DNA from: Leeia speluncae
GTDB lineage: Bacteria; Pseudomonadota; Gammaproteobacteria; Burkholderiales; Leeiaceae
Length of the DNA stretch: 64,000 bases
Assembly (NCBI RefSeq): GCF_020564625.1
Contig: NZ_JAJBZT010000012.1
Span: forward strand, 1 to 64,000
Direction of reading: 5' to 3'
Under the pieces are notes generated by a model. It was not told the origin of the DNA, did not search any database, and saw only the letters and a program-made list of their open reading frames with translations. Below are positions 41,809-51,497 of this stretch, in pieces (position 1 is the stretch's first letter; the number at the start of each line of letters is the position of its first letter). The translations under genes were made by a program, and so were the position numbers.

Positions 41809-44259
41809 TTAACTCTTAATCAATTCATTTTTTGGATCATAGAATGGAACAAGGCTTACTTTGATTGGGAATCGTTCCCATGCAATTTCTACCTCGAATT
41901 GATTATTCGCCAACCAATCAGCAGTTACTCCCTCTTCATTGTGGAAATACCCCATACCTAATGAAGCATCTAGTCTGTGTCCATACATGCCCGAAGAAAT
42001 AGAGCCGACAATTTTGTCACCCAACCAAATTGGTTCTTCGTGATACATTAATTTGCTGTTATCTAGCAGCATGACTTGCACTAAACGTTTAGTCAGCACA
42101 CCTGCAGCTTTTTGCTTCACAAGTACTTCTTTACCAATGAATCCACCAGGCTTATCCCATGCAATGCAGAATCCAAGCCCAGCTTCCAAAGGCGTATCTT
42201 CGATAACAATATCGTGCCCCCAGTGGCGATAACCCTTCTCAGTTCGGCAACTATTCATCGCATGCATACCTGCAAACTGCAGACCAAAGGCTTTTCCTGC
42301 TTCAACAATCGTGTCAAAGACGTTATGAGCAAACTCGGCAGGAATATAGATTTCCCAACCTAGTTCACCAACATAGGTAATTCGACTTGCTCTTACTTTT
42401 GAGTAACCAATTTCGATTTCTTGAGATGTACCGAATGGGAAGGCTTCATTTGACAAGTCAGCACCAGAAACCTTTTCTAATAAAGCTCTGGATTTCGGTC
42501 CCATAATGCCCAACATTGGCAAGCCAGAAGTGATATCAATCAAGAAGCAATGAGCACCATCTGGAATGTGACGTTTTAGCCATGCAAAGTCACGCGTTTG
42601 GGTTGCACCTGCAGTAACAATCATGAAGCGGTCTTCTGCTAAACGAGTAATCGTCAAATCTGCTTCAATACCGCCACTTTCATTCAGCCATTGCGTGTAA
42701 ACAATTTTGCCGATGGCAACATCTAGATTAGAAACCGAAACATAATTCAGTACAGATAGTGCATCTTTACCTTCAAGGATAAATTTTGCGAATGAGGTTT
42801 GATCGAACAGGGCAACATCATTTTTAACTGCTAAACATTCTTTTGCCGAATGTTCAAACCAATTCTGCTTACCCCAACTATATTCATACTTAGGCTCTAC
42901 ACCATTTGGCGCATACCAGTTTGGACGTTCCCAACCGGCTACCTCACCCATTACGGCGCCAGCACTAATTAATCGATCGTAGAAAGGTGACTTTCTAACA
43001 CCGCGAGCTGTTTCATACTGGCGGAATGGCCAGTGCATTGCATAAAGTAAGCCAAGTGTTTCAACTGTACGGTCATGCAAGTAGGTCTTATTGTTCTGGA
43101 ATGAGTGCATTCTTCGAACATCTACATCGACTAAATCAACTGGAGCACGGCGATCACGAATCCATTCAGCAAGTACCTTCCCTGCCCCACCTGAACTCTG
43201 AATGCCAATAGAGTTAAATCCACATGCAACGAATAAGTCTTTAACTTCTACGGTCTCGCCAAGTAAATAGCGATCATCCGGAGTAAAACTTTCTGGACCA
43301 TTAAAGAAGGTATTAATCCCTGTTGTTTCAAGTACAGGAACTCGTCCCATCGCATCTTCTAGAATTGGAGAGAAATGATCAAAATCATCTGGTAAGGCAT
43401 CGAAGCAGAAATTCTCAGAAATACCATTCATACCCCATGGCTTGGCAACAGGTTCAAATGCACCAATCAGAAGTTTCCCTGCATCTTCTTTGTAGTAGGT
43501 ACATTCATCAGGAACACGAACCACAGGCAGATTGGATGGAATGCCAGCAACTTGATCTGTCACCACATAAAAATGTTCAGCGGCATGTAGAGGGATCGTT
43601 ACACCCACATCAGCAGCTAATTCACGTGACCACATACCAGCCGCAAGTACAACGGTATTGGCACGAATCTCACCTTCATTTGTTCGAACACCGACTGCGC
43701 GCCCATTTTCTACTAAGATTTTTTCAACCTTAATGTGCTCACGAATCGTTGCACCACGCATGCGTGCACCTTTAGCAAACGCCTGCGTGATATCAGTTGG
43801 GTTTGCCTGACCATCTTTAGGTAAGAAAACACCACCAACCACTCCGTTGAGATCAAGCAACGGCCACATGGCTTTAATTTCTGATGGAGTAATCACTTCC
43901 ACTTCTAAGCCGAAGTTTTTGGCCATTGATGCGCCACGTTTTAGTTCTTCTAGACGCTCATGATTCAGAGCAACTGAAATTGAACCATTTTGCTTGAATC
44001 CAGTTGCCTGCCCTGTTTCACGCTCTAATTCATATAGTAGATCAGAGGTATATTTCGCTAGTTCCGTAATACGGCGCGAACCACGAAGTTGCCCAATCAA
44101 TCCTGCAGCATGCCAAGTGGTACCGCAAGTTAACTGCTTACGCTCTAACAAAGTGACGTCAGTGATGCCAATTTTTGTAAGGTGATAAGCAATTGATGCG
44201 CCGACAATTCCCCCACCAATAATTACTACATCTGCATGTGATTTTAAAGTTGTGCTCAT
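41809..44259 (-). CDS. FAD-dependent dimethylglycine/sarcosine dehydrogenase with GcvT-like domain
   Basis: The 816-residue protein joins two modules. The N-terminal DAO-type flavin domain (about 1-390) has VVIIGGGIVGASIAYHL and the GTTWHAAGL motif whose His carries covalent FAD in this family. The C-terminal folate-binding GcvT-like domain (about 430-810) has LGIMGPKSR, YVGELGWEIYI and LEAGLGF. The enzyme oxidatively demethylates dimethylglycine, sarcosine or a related N-methyl amino acid, passes the one-carbon unit to tetrahydrofolate, and hands electrons to ETF. The adjacent ETF, ETF-QO, FolD and PurU genes match this chain. The exact substrate is not resolved. Confidence 0.9.
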   Translation of the reverse strand: MSTTLKSHADVVIIGGGIVGASIAYHLTKIGITDVTLLERKQLTCGTTWHAAGLIGQLRGSRRITELAKYTSDLLYELERETGQATGFKQNGSISVALNHERLEELKRGASMAKNFGLEVEVITPSEIKAMWPLLDLNGVVGGVFLPKDGQANPTDITQAFAKGARMRGATIREHIKVEKILVENGRAVGVRTNEGEIRANTVVLAAGMWSRELAADVGVTIPLHAAEHFYVVTDQVAGIPSNLPVVRVPDECTYYKEDAGKLLIGAFEPVAKPWGMNGISENFCFDALPDDFDHFSPILEDAMGRVPVLETTGINTFFNGPESFTPDDRYLLGETVEVKDLFVACGFNSIGIQSSGGAGKVLAEWIRDRRAPVDLVDVDVRRMHSFQNNKTYLHDRTVETLGLLYAMHWPFRQYETARGVRKSPFYDRLISAGAVMGEVAGWERPNWYAPNGVEPKYEYSWGKQNWFEHSAKECLAVKNDVALFDQTSFAKFILEGKDALSVLNYVSVSNLDVAIGKIVYTQWLNESGGIEADLTITRLAEDRFMIVTAGATQTRDFAWLKRHIPDGAHCFLIDITSGLPMLGIMGPKSRALLEKVSGADLSNEAFPFGTSQEIEIGYSKVRASRITYVGELGWEIYIPAEFAHNVFDTIVEAGKAFGLQFAGMHAMNSCRTEKGYRHWGHDIVIEDTPLEAGLGFCIAWDKPGGFIGKEVLVKQKAAGVLTKRLVQVMLLDNSKLMYHEEPIWLGDKIVGSISSGMYGHRLDASLGMGYFHNEEGVTADWLANNQFEVEIAWERFPIKVSLVPFYDPKNELIKS

Positions 44260-44279
44260 TCATGGCTCCAGTTTGGAAA

Positions 44280-44298
44280 GCAGATACGTTGTATCTGC
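44280..44298. promoter_or_regulatory. Perfect inverted repeat upstream of the dehydrogenase gene
   Basis: GCAGATAC (44280-44287) and GTATCTGC (44291-44298) are exact inverses around GTT, 20 bp upstream of the dehydrogenase start and 72 bp after the ETF-QO stop. Without a T-run it is not a normal terminator; an operator or mRNA processing hairpin is more likely. Confidence 0.5.
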
Positions 44299-44370
44299 AC
44301 ATGTACTAATTAAAACACATTTTTTCTTATAAAAAAATAATTGTTAAATATTATTTTGTAAGAAAATTTA

Positions 44371-46023
44371 TTACATGTTTGGGTAGTTAGGCCCACCACC
44401 ACCCTCTGGAGGCACCCACGTTATATTTTGCGTAGGGTCTTTAATGTCACAGGTTTTACAGTGGAGGCAATTCTGAGCGTTAATCTGAAGCTTTATTGGC
44501 TCATCGCTCGTATCAGGGCTAGCCACCATTTCATAAACACCGGCGGGGCAATACCGCTGTTCAGGAGATAAATATTTACGCCAGTTAATCGCTACAGGGA
44601 CCTCTGCATCTTTAAGCTGCAAATGGCAAGGCTGATTTTCTTCATGATTAGTATTGGAAAGGAATACAGAAGACAACCGGTCAAATGATGTTTTCCCATC
44701 AGGTTTGGGATAATCGATTTTTTCAAAGTCAGTTGCAGTTTTAAGCTTTGCATGATCTGCCTGCTGATTATGAATTGTCCATGGAGCCTTCCCTGCCAGA
44801 ACTTTTTGGTCAAATCCGCCCATCAAAGTGCCTAGCAACAAACTCCCTTTACTCATCCACGGCTTAAAATTACGGGCACGATATAACTCATCGGCAAGCC
44901 AGCTTTCTTCATACTTTGAGGTATAACCGGAAAGATCATCGGACTTAGCAATAATTGACAGAATCACTGAATCAGCTGCTAGCATGCCACTTTTTATTGC
45001 AGCATGACTTCCCTTAATTCGAGGCACATTCAGAAAACCCGCATCATCACCAATCAAACAGCCGCCAGGAAAAGTTAATTTAGGTTGAGCTTGAATCCCG
45101 CCGGTCACAATCGCCCTTGCACCATAGGAAACTCGGCGACCACCCTCAAAATATCCTTTGATATGAGGATGTTGTTTAAATCGTTGAAACTCTTCAAAGG
45201 GAGAAAGATGTGGATTTTTATAACCAAGACCAACCACCAAGCCAACTGCAACTTGATTATTTTCTGCGTGGTACAAGAAACTGCCACCATACTCTGAAGT
45301 TGGCAGTGGCCATCCTGCGGTATGGACTGCAAGACCTTCCCTATGCTTATCAGGCGAGATATCCCAAAGCTCTTTAATACCAATACTGTATGTTTGTGGG
45401 TCTTTTCCTTTATCTAATCCATAGTGTTGGATTAGTTTTTTACCAAGATGTCCTCGGCAACCTTCTGAAAACAGGGTGTACTTTGCAAGCAATTCAATAC
45501 CGGGGGTGTAATTCCCCGTTTGCGTTCCATCTTTTGCAACTCCCATATCACCGGTTACCACACCAACGACACGCTCTTTTTCATTATCAAATAGGACATC
45601 TGCAGCAACAAAGCCAGGAAAAATCTCAACGCCCAACCCTTCAGCCTGCTCAGCCAACCAACGACATAAATTACCCAAGCTAATGATATAGTTGCCTTCA
45701 TTATGCAGAGTACTTGGCAGCAACCAATTGGGCACACGGTAAGAATCATCTTCCGTTAGAAAAAGAAACTTATCTTCCGTAACAGGCGTATTAAGCGGGG
45801 CTTTTCGCTCTTTCCAATCAGGGAATAATTCATTCAATGCAATTGGGTCCATGATGGCACCGGACAAGATATGAGCACCTATTTCCGATCCTTTTTCTAG
45901 CAATGCCACCGAAATGTCTACCCCATTTTCCAAGGCCTTTTGCTTAATACGTATACTAGCGGAAAGCCCTGCCGGCCCACCGCCGACAATCACCACATCG
46001 TATTCCATTTGATCTCGACTCAT
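44371..46023 (-). CDS. Electron transfer flavoprotein-ubiquinone oxidoreductase
   Basis: The protein has 550 residues, the usual size for ETF-QO, a membrane-associated flavoprotein with one 4Fe-4S cluster that moves electrons from reduced ETF to the quinone pool. VVIVGGGPAGLSASIRI is the FAD-binding start, GSEIGAHILSGAIMDP follows, and the C-terminal cluster motif is NAQNCLHCKTCDIKDP with an earlier CPAG Cys. The start ATG at 46023 follows GGAGAG by nine bases; a TTG at 46029 is less likely. It lies just upstream of the dehydrogenase in the same direction and completes its electron path. Confidence 0.93.
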   Translation of the reverse strand: MSRDQMEYDVVIVGGGPAGLSASIRIKQKALENGVDISVALLEKGSEIGAHILSGAIMDPIALNELFPDWKERKAPLNTPVTEDKFLFLTEDDSYRVPNWLLPSTLHNEGNYIISLGNLCRWLAEQAEGLGVEIFPGFVAADVLFDNEKERVVGVVTGDMGVAKDGTQTGNYTPGIELLAKYTLFSEGCRGHLGKKLIQHYGLDKGKDPQTYSIGIKELWDISPDKHREGLAVHTAGWPLPTSEYGGSFLYHAENNQVAVGLVVGLGYKNPHLSPFEEFQRFKQHPHIKGYFEGGRRVSYGARAIVTGGIQAQPKLTFPGGCLIGDDAGFLNVPRIKGSHAAIKSGMLAADSVILSIIAKSDDLSGYTSKYEESWLADELYRARNFKPWMSKGSLLLGTLMGGFDQKVLAGKAPWTIHNQQADHAKLKTATDFEKIDYPKPDGKTSFDRLSSVFLSNTNHEENQPCHLQLKDAEVPVAINWRKYLSPEQRYCPAGVYEMVASPDTSDEPIKLQINAQNCLHCKTCDIKDPTQNITWVPPEGGGGPNYPNM

Positions 46024-46060
46024 GATCAACCACTCTCCGCAAAATATTTGGACAAAAAAA

Positions 46061-46077
46061 GACCCCTAAAGAGGGGC
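46061..46077 (-). terminator. Terminator after folD
   Basis: On the minus strand GGCCCC-TCTTT-AGGGGTC type sequence forms a short GC-rich stem with one G-U pair, followed by seven T. It lies between the FolD stop and the ETF-QO start and separates two transcription units. Confidence 0.75.
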
Positions 46078-46206
46078 CTTACCCAACTAAGGTTCACTCA
46101 GTTAGAAAATCGTGTTTCTCAAATAAAAAATTTTATTTAATTTTTTTTATATGAGAAATTTTTAAAAACCACTCAACACATGTTTCGCGCACTTAATCAT
46201 TTCAAG

Positions 46207-47052
46207 TTATTTCATCAACCGATTTAATGCAGAATCTATTGTTTGGTCTATCAAAGACGCAATCGTCATTGGACCCACCCCTCCAGGAACAGGGGTATAT
46301 GCCAAGCTTCGATTTTTTAACGATTCAATCTGAATATCGCCAATACCAGGCGGATGGTATCCAGCATCAATGACTATCGCACCATCTTTGATCCATGAAT
46401 CTTTTATAAAATTTGGCTTACCAACGGCACCTACAACCAAATCTGCATTTCGAATAATTTCTTCTAAATTCTTCGTTCTTGAATGACAAGTTGTTACCGT
46501 CGCATTTTCACTAAGTAACATTTGAGACATTGGTTTACCAAGAATGGAACTTCTACCAACGACTACCGCGTTTAAACCTTCTAATTGAATTTCATACGCT
46601 TTTAGCAACTTCATAATGCCAGTAGGTGTAGCCGAACCATACGCGTTTCGCCCTAGACTCATACGTCCAAACCCATGACAAGTGACGCCATCAACATCAT
46701 TTTCTAATGAAATTTCATCAAAACAGGCTTGTTCATCAATTTGATCTGGTACAGGATGCTGCAATAAAATTCCACAAACAGATGGATCAGCATTAAGTGC
46801 TCGAATCACCTTTTTCAATTCATCTGTCGTTGTGCTTTGGGGCAACACGACTTTTTTGGAACCTAATCCCACTCGATGGCATGCATTCACTTTCATTTGC
46901 ACATAAATGGCAGAAGAAGGATCATTTCCCACTAGAATTGTGGCTAATGAAGGTCTAATACCTGATTGTTCAAATATCTGTTGAGCTTTAGCCTTTTGTG
47001 AAACCTCTAATTGTTGCGCAACAGACTTGCCATCTAAAACAATTGAACGCAT
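46207..47052 (-). CDS. folD: Methylenetetrahydrofolate dehydrogenase / methenyltetrahydrofolate cyclohydrolase
   Basis: The 281-residue bifunctional FolD interconverts 5,10-methylene-, methenyl- and 10-formyl-tetrahydrofolate with NADP. The catalytic Lys lies in [31 protein letters not shown] marks the nucleotide-binding region and [13 protein letters not shown] the C-terminus. The ATG at 47052 has AGGAGG five bases upstream; a GTG at 47055 is less likely. It follows PurU by nine bases, and the two genes form an operon that would process methylene-THF made by the demethylating dehydrogenase. This may be a second copy beside a housekeeping folD elsewhere. Confidence 0.95.
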   Translation of the reverse strand: MRSIVLDGKSVAQQLEVSQKAKAQQIFEQSGIRPSLATILVGNDPSSAIYVQMKVNACHRVGLGSKKVVLPQSTTTDELKKVIRALNADPSVCGILLQHPVPDQIDEQACFDEISLENDVDGVTCHGFGRMSLGRNAYGSATPTGIMKLLKAYEIQLEGLNAVVVGRSSILGKPMSQMLLSENATVTTCHSRTKNLEEIIRNADLVVGAVGKPNFIKDSWIKDGAIVIDAGYHPPGIGDIQIESLKNRSLAYTPVPGGVGPMTIASLIDQTIDSALNRLMK

Positions 47053-47061
47053 CACGCCCTC

Positions 47062-47937
47062 CTATCTAAAGACAATGGTTCGATGACCATTTAAAAATAC
47101 ACGTCTTTCTATATGAGATTTAACAGCGCGAGCTAGCGCCAATCTTTCGGAATCTCGGCCAGCAGCAACTAGATCCTCCGGCAGAAATGCATGATCAACA
47201 CGCTCAACCACTTGCTCAATAATTGGACCTTCATCAAGATCAGCAGTTACATAATGAGCAGTTGCACCAATTAATTTAACACCTCGGTCATATGCCTGGT
47301 GGTATGGCTTCGCCCCTTTAAAGCCAGGTAAGAATGAGTGATGAATATTAATCGCCTTGCCTGAAAGTTTTTTGCATAGGTCATTTGATAGAATTTGCAT
47401 ATAGCGAGCTAATACAACAAGTTCACTATTAGTCTCTTCAACAATGCTCAACAGCTTTTGCTCTTGCTCTGCTTTAGTCTCACTTGTGACCGGAAGATAA
47501 TGAAATTTAACGCCATTACTTTCTACAAATGCTTTCATATCCAGGTGATTTGAAACAACAGCTGTCACTTCAATTTTTAATTCACCTGTTTTTTGCCGAT
47601 AAAATAAATCTTCCAAACAATGGTCAAATTTAGAGACCATGATCAAGACTTTTGGACGTTCACTAGGATCATAGATCTGCCATTCCATTCCAAAAGTTTT
47701 TGCTGTTGCTTTGAATGCTTCTCTTAGTTCTTGTAAAGACGGCCCTCTCTCTGGATTCGTAGTAAATGTCACACGAGAGAAATACATATCAGTTTGTTCA
47801 TCATCGAACTGAGACATAGATGTGATGTAACAACCTCTGTCTGCTAAAAAGTTACCGATTGCAGCAACAATTCCATAAGTCCCTTTGCAACTCACCATCA
47901 GGATGTAATTTCCAGCAGCCTTACTTTGATCCATCAT
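47062..47937 (-). CDS. purU: Formyltetrahydrofolate deformylase
   Basis: The 291-residue protein has an N-terminal ACT domain (about residues 8-85; VSCKGTYGIVAAIGNFLADRGCYI) and a formyl-transferase fold with the catalytic region INIHHSFLPGFKGAKPY, and GATAHYVTADLDEGPII. It hydrolyses 10-formyl-THF to formate and free THF, regenerating folate during heavy N-demethylation. The start at 47937 is supported by GGTGA and by the family N-terminus; an upstream GTG at 47970 gives an 11-residue extension. It is the first gene of the purU-folD operon. Confidence 0.95.
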   Translation of the reverse strand: MMDQSKAAGNYILMVSCKGTYGIVAAIGNFLADRGCYITSMSQFDDEQTDMYFSRVTFTTNPERGPSLQELREAFKATAKTFGMEWQIYDPSERPKVLIMVSKFDHCLEDLFYRQKTGELKIEVTAVVSNHLDMKAFVESNGVKFHYLPVTSETKAEQEQKLLSIVEETNSELVVLARYMQILSNDLCKKLSGKAINIHHSFLPGFKGAKPYHQAYDRGVKLIGATAHYVTADLDEGPIIEQVVERVDHAFLPEDLVAAGRDSERLALARAVKSHIERRVFLNGHRTIVFR

Positions 47938-48113
47938 TTTTTTCACCAGAAAAATATTATCGACACGCAAACTTTATCACAAAAATAATTTAGTGCATAT
48001 TATTTTTATAGATAAAATGTTTTACATATTTTTTCTTTAACCATGTTTAAACTAGTTTCCTAACGCATACTCAAGAACCAAACGAATCATCCGGATTACA
48101 CGGTGGTTTTTAT

Positions 48114-48650
48114 GTGCTTAAAATAGGAAACCAGAATAGACCTTCATCAGAACTATCAATCGCGCACAGCGAGACATCGACTGATGTAGCATCAAGCATT
48201 GTATTTAAAGAAGTAGAGAAAGCTCATGGAATGGACCAACCCATTGAAGTAGTAAGCCGTTTAGAAGCGGCGTGGAATTTACATGATATGCAGGCCTTCG
48301 GCGCACTGTTTTCCAAAACGGCTTCGTTCGTTAATCGGTTTGGTCGCTATGTGCATGGGGTTGACCAAATTATCGAGATGCACGCACCTATACACGAAAC
48401 AATCTATAGCGACTCAACACTTAGCAATGAATTGATTGATGTTGAAGAGATAGTGGAAGAAGTGGCTGTCGTGCATTTCTGGAGCCGTTTAACGGTTGGT
48501 TTGGCGCACCCAGCCGGACCTCACACAATGGATACACTTGTATTGGCTGTATTAGCAAGCCGCAATGGGATATGGACGATCAGCGCATTAGAAAATGTCA
48601 CACTCACCAACCCGCGTACGGGTGAAGCGATGTTAAGAGGTGATTTATAA
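48114..48650 (+). CDS. SgcJ/EcaC-type NTF2-like protein
   Basis: The frame has 178 codons, with an NTF2/SnoaL-like fold from about residue 42 to 170. Recognisable elements are VSRLEAAWNLHDMQAFGALF, FVNRFGRYVHGVDQI and the AVVHFWSRL and VLAVLASRNGIWTISALEN strands, as in SgcJ/EcaC small proteins. Their functions are mostly unknown, with polyketide or steroid-type ligand binding in some. The start is uncertain: GTG at 48114 lacks a ribosome site, and an in-frame ATG at 48231 would keep the domain almost intact. The gene faces convergently toward the regulator at 48665. Confidence 0.7.
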   Translation: MLKIGNQNRPSSELSIAHSETSTDVASSIVFKEVEKAHGMDQPIEVVSRLEAAWNLHDMQAFGALFSKTASFVNRFGRYVHGVDQIIEMHAPIHETIYSDSTLSNELIDVEEIVEEVAVVHFWSRLTVGLAHPAGPHTMDTLVLAVLASRNGIWTISALENVTLTNPRTGEAMLRGDL

Positions 48651-48664
48651 ATTCCCCCAATAAG

Positions 48665-49309
48665 TTATCGACCTGATGGGGCTCTAAGTGCTTTTAAGTA
48701 TTTGAAGATTGTGGCGCGCCCAAGAGATAAGACATTGGCGATGTATTCAGCCGAATGTTTAGCGTGAAATGCGCCCTCTGCATATAAAGCAGAAACCAAT
48801 TCGCGCTTTTGAGCTTGGGAAAGAGTAGATAAGGAAGATTGATTTTCTTTTAACCAGTGATGTAAGAACGTGTTGATGCGTTCTTGCCAATCATCTTTGA
48901 ACAAGCTTTCTGGCTGCGGTTGTACCTTTGTAATCGATAAGAAGAGATCTAACGCATTTCTCGCCTCTTCAAAGACAGAGACATTCATATTAATGCAGAT
49001 CAGTAACTTGGGCTCTGCATTGGCATTTCTTGCAACAACGCTAACGGATCGGATTTTCTTTCCATCCCAGTTTAGCTTTTCATAAGGACCTATCACCTTA
49101 GCATCTGGTGTAAAGCCAATCGCATCTAACCCTGCCGGGTCACCTATCTTTCGCTTTGATAAATTATTAGATATGTACACAACCTCTTGAGAGGCAAGAT
49201 CATGAAGCACGACTTCTACATTAGGAAAAAAAAGAGATGAAATTGCGTCTGCAATCGGAATATAGGTCTCCAACAACTCATTCTTAGTTTTGCTACCGTC
49301 GTTTTTCAC
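48665..49309 (-). CDS. YheO/DdlR-type regulator (PAS_6 + HTH_22)
   Basis: The 214-residue protein has an N-terminal YheO-like PAS domain (about residues 10-125; LFFPNVEVVLHDLASQEVVYI, then SVSVVARNANAEPKLLICIN) and a C-terminal HTH (about 165-210; LSQAQKRELVSALYAEGAF, AEYIANVLSLGRATIFKYL). Such regulators control amino acid or D-amino acid catabolism. It is the last gene of the leftward run from 53444 and 24 bp after the aminotransferase stop, so it probably regulates that operon, including its divergent promoter. Confidence 0.88.
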   Translation of the reverse strand: MKNDGSKTKNELLETYIPIADAISSLFFPNVEVVLHDLASQEVVYISNNLSKRKIGDPAGLDAIGFTPDAKVIGPYEKLNWDGKKIRSVSVVARNANAEPKLLICINMNVSVFEEARNALDLFLSITKVQPQPESLFKDDWQERINTFLHHWLKENQSSLSTLSQAQKRELVSALYAEGAFHAKHSAEYIANVLSLGRATIFKYLKALRAPSGR

Positions 49310-49333
49310 GTCTGCCCCTTTTTGGATTTGGAC

Positions 49334-50458
49334 TTATTTATCTAATTTAGCTAAATATGATGACACAAGTTCCAAACCTTTTCTCAGTGTTTGTGGGTTA
49401 TTTGCATAACCAATCCTTAAATAGCCTTCCATATCTAGCGCGCTTCCTGGCGTAAACATCACCCCTGTGGCTTTTAATAAATCGATACACAACTCTCTCG
49501 ATGGCATATCAAAATCATACTTTAATAATGCGGTTGTTCCAGCCTTTGGCTTGATGTAGCTAATCTTAGGTTCTTTGGATACCCATTCATCCAACAAAGC
49601 TAGATTTTCGCGCAAGATTTTATGATTTCTAGCCAGAATTTTGTCGCGATTTTCAAGTGCTAGAGAGGCAAAGTAATCATCAAGAACACCCACACTAATT
49701 GTGTTGTAGTCTCTATGAATCTCGACTTTCTTTAATAATTCAACTGGACCTGCAATCCAGCCTAAGCGTAAACCAGCTAATGAATACGTCTTAGACATAC
49801 TCGCTGTACTAATCCCTTTTTCGTATAAGTCAGCAATAGAAGCGGTATAGCCATTACCATGCTGATCTGTCCCGCGATACACTTCATCACTTAGAATATA
49901 AGCATCAACACTTCGCGCAATTTCTATTACATCTAACAGAAATGCTTGATCCATCAAGGAACCAGTTGGGTTATTAGGGTTATTAATCGCGATTAACCTA
50001 GTATTGTCGTTCACCAAAGCACGCAACTCTGCTAGATCTGGCAGAAACTGATTTTCTTCTCTTAGAGGAAGAATCTTTACTTCTGCACCGTAACTTTCAG
50101 GGATTGAATAGTGTTGCTGATAGGTTGGTAATACAGAAACCACTCTATCATTTGGTTCAACTAGCGTTTCATAAACCAGTGCGTTAGCGCCGATCGCGCC
50201 ATGCGTGATAAGAATATTTTCTTTGCGTTGTTTCTGATACAAACCAGCAACAGCGTTTCTTAAACGATCAGATCCTTCAATTGCGCCATACGTCATCTTT
50301 AGTGGCAAGATCTCATCAAGCAAACACTCTTTTTTGCCGGCCATGGTAACAAGTTCATCGATCGTAATCGACTCAACACACGTTTCAGCAAGGTTAAAAT
50401 CACATTTTGTTTCGAACTCATTCATCCATTGTTCTACACCAAAAGCACGAATTCTCAT
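49334..50458 (-). CDS. Class I/II PLP aminotransferase
   Basis: The 374-residue fold-type I aminotransferase has MTYGAIEGSDRLRNAVAGLY near the N-terminus, INNPNNPTGSLM for substrate and cofactor contact, LSDEVYRG, and the PLP lysine in SMSKTYSLAGLRLGW. It transfers the amino group of an amino acid to a keto acid. It lies between the ornithine-cyclodeaminase-family gene and the YheO-like regulator in one leftward operon. The substrate is not visible; a basic amino acid or its deacylated derivative is suggested by neighbours. Confidence 0.88.
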   Translation of the reverse strand: MRIRAFGVEQWMNEFETKCDFNLAETCVESITIDELVTMAGKKECLLDEILPLKMTYGAIEGSDRLRNAVAGLYQKQRKENILITHGAIGANALVYETLVEPNDRVVSVLPTYQQHYSIPESYGAEVKILPLREENQFLPDLAELRALVNDNTRLIAINNPNNPTGSLMDQAFLLDVIEIARSVDAYILSDEVYRGTDQHGNGYTASIADLYEKGISTASMSKTYSLAGLRLGWIAGPVELLKKVEIHRDYNTISVGVLDDYFASLALENRDKILARNHKILRENLALLDEWVSKEPKISYIKPKAGTTALLKYDFDMPSRELCIDLLKATGVMFTPGSALDMEGYLRIGYANNPQTLRKGLELVSSYLAKLDK

Positions 50459-50491
50459 TTCTGTTCTCCGATATTATTTTTAGATATAAAT

Positions 50492-51460
50492 TTAGTTAGC
50501 TACGATTTCTTGGTGCAAAGCGTAAGCAATGGCCACATCTTCTAGACCTAAACCGATGGAGCGGAAGAAAACCGGTTTATCAAATGATGGTCGTCGATCT
50601 CTGCCAGAAACTAATCCCGGTAAATCGCCAAGAATCTGGCTCTTCGACCATTGATGCATTTCAGCGGCAATTTGCATTTCACCGGCACTTGAGGGCGTTG
50701 TTTCCTTGTAATCACAATAAACATCCATCAAAGGCAGTGCATGGGGAGAAATTTCATGAGCCCTAGGTGCGTTTGTACTAATAGATGTCACTAAACATGT
50801 AGATTTTAGATGATCAAATGGAATGACCGGTTTTGCAGATGACGTGCAAAGCATCACCACATCAGCGTTCTGAATGGCCTCTTCCGCACTGTTCGCAAAC
50901 CTAATACGTGAATCCATTGCTTTTACTTCAGATATACGCTGTTCTGTCCAAGTTGCAACATCTGCTGCAAAAACACGAATCTCTTTCCACCCATGTAACG
51001 TTAAAACATGTCTTAAGTGCGCAAGCCCAACCGCACCTAGACCAATCACTGCTAAGCATTCACTTTGTTCAGGTGCAAGCAACTCAACCGCTATTGCAGT
51101 TGTGGCAGCCGTTCTTTCAATCGTTAACAATCCAGAGTCACACAGTAAAAGCGGCTCACCAGTTTGCATAGACATTAACATTGTCCACGCAGTGACAATC
51201 GGGCGTCCCTCTGTTGGAATATAAGGGGATAACTTAACACCAAAAGATTGCCCAGATGACATGACGCCAGCATACGAAATAAAATCACCTGAATTATTTG
51301 GAAACAAGGTAAGCGTTTGGGAAGGTTGTACCGCTAAGCCTTCAGCCAGATCACTGAACATATTCCAAAGCACATCTCTTGTTTTTAACTTAGGTAGAAA
51401 CTCAGAAACGGCATTTCGATCTAAAATAGGTATCAAATTTGACTTCACAATGATGTCCAT
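50492..51460 (-). CDS. Ornithine cyclodeaminase / mu-crystallin family enzyme
   Basis: The 322-residue protein carries the family features: FGVKLSPYIP, LLLCDSGLLTIERTAATTA for substrate binding, and the dinucleotide-binding loop VIGLGAVGLAHLRHVL. Members cyclise ornithine to proline or reduce/oxidise imino acids, and EutC-like members occur in ectoine use. It is in the middle of the leftward operon, 34 bp before the aminotransferase. The reaction is not fixed by sequence. Confidence 0.88.
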   Translation of the reverse strand: MDIIVKSNLIPILDRNAVSEFLPKLKTRDVLWNMFSDLAEGLAVQPSQTLTLFPNNSGDFISYAGVMSSGQSFGVKLSPYIPTEGRPIVTAWTMLMSMQTGEPLLLCDSGLLTIERTAATTAIAVELLAPEQSECLAVIGLGAVGLAHLRHVLTLHGWKEIRVFAADVATWTEQRISEVKAMDSRIRFANSAEEAIQNADVVMLCTSSAKPVIPFDHLKSTCLVTSISTNAPRAHEISPHALPLMDVYCDYKETTPSSAGEMQIAAEMHQWSKSQILGDLPGLVSGRDRRPSFDKPVFFRSIGLGLEDVAIAYALHQEIVAN

Positions 51461-51497
51461 TTCATTTGGCAGGCAGTTAGCCTGCCCTATTTATCAA

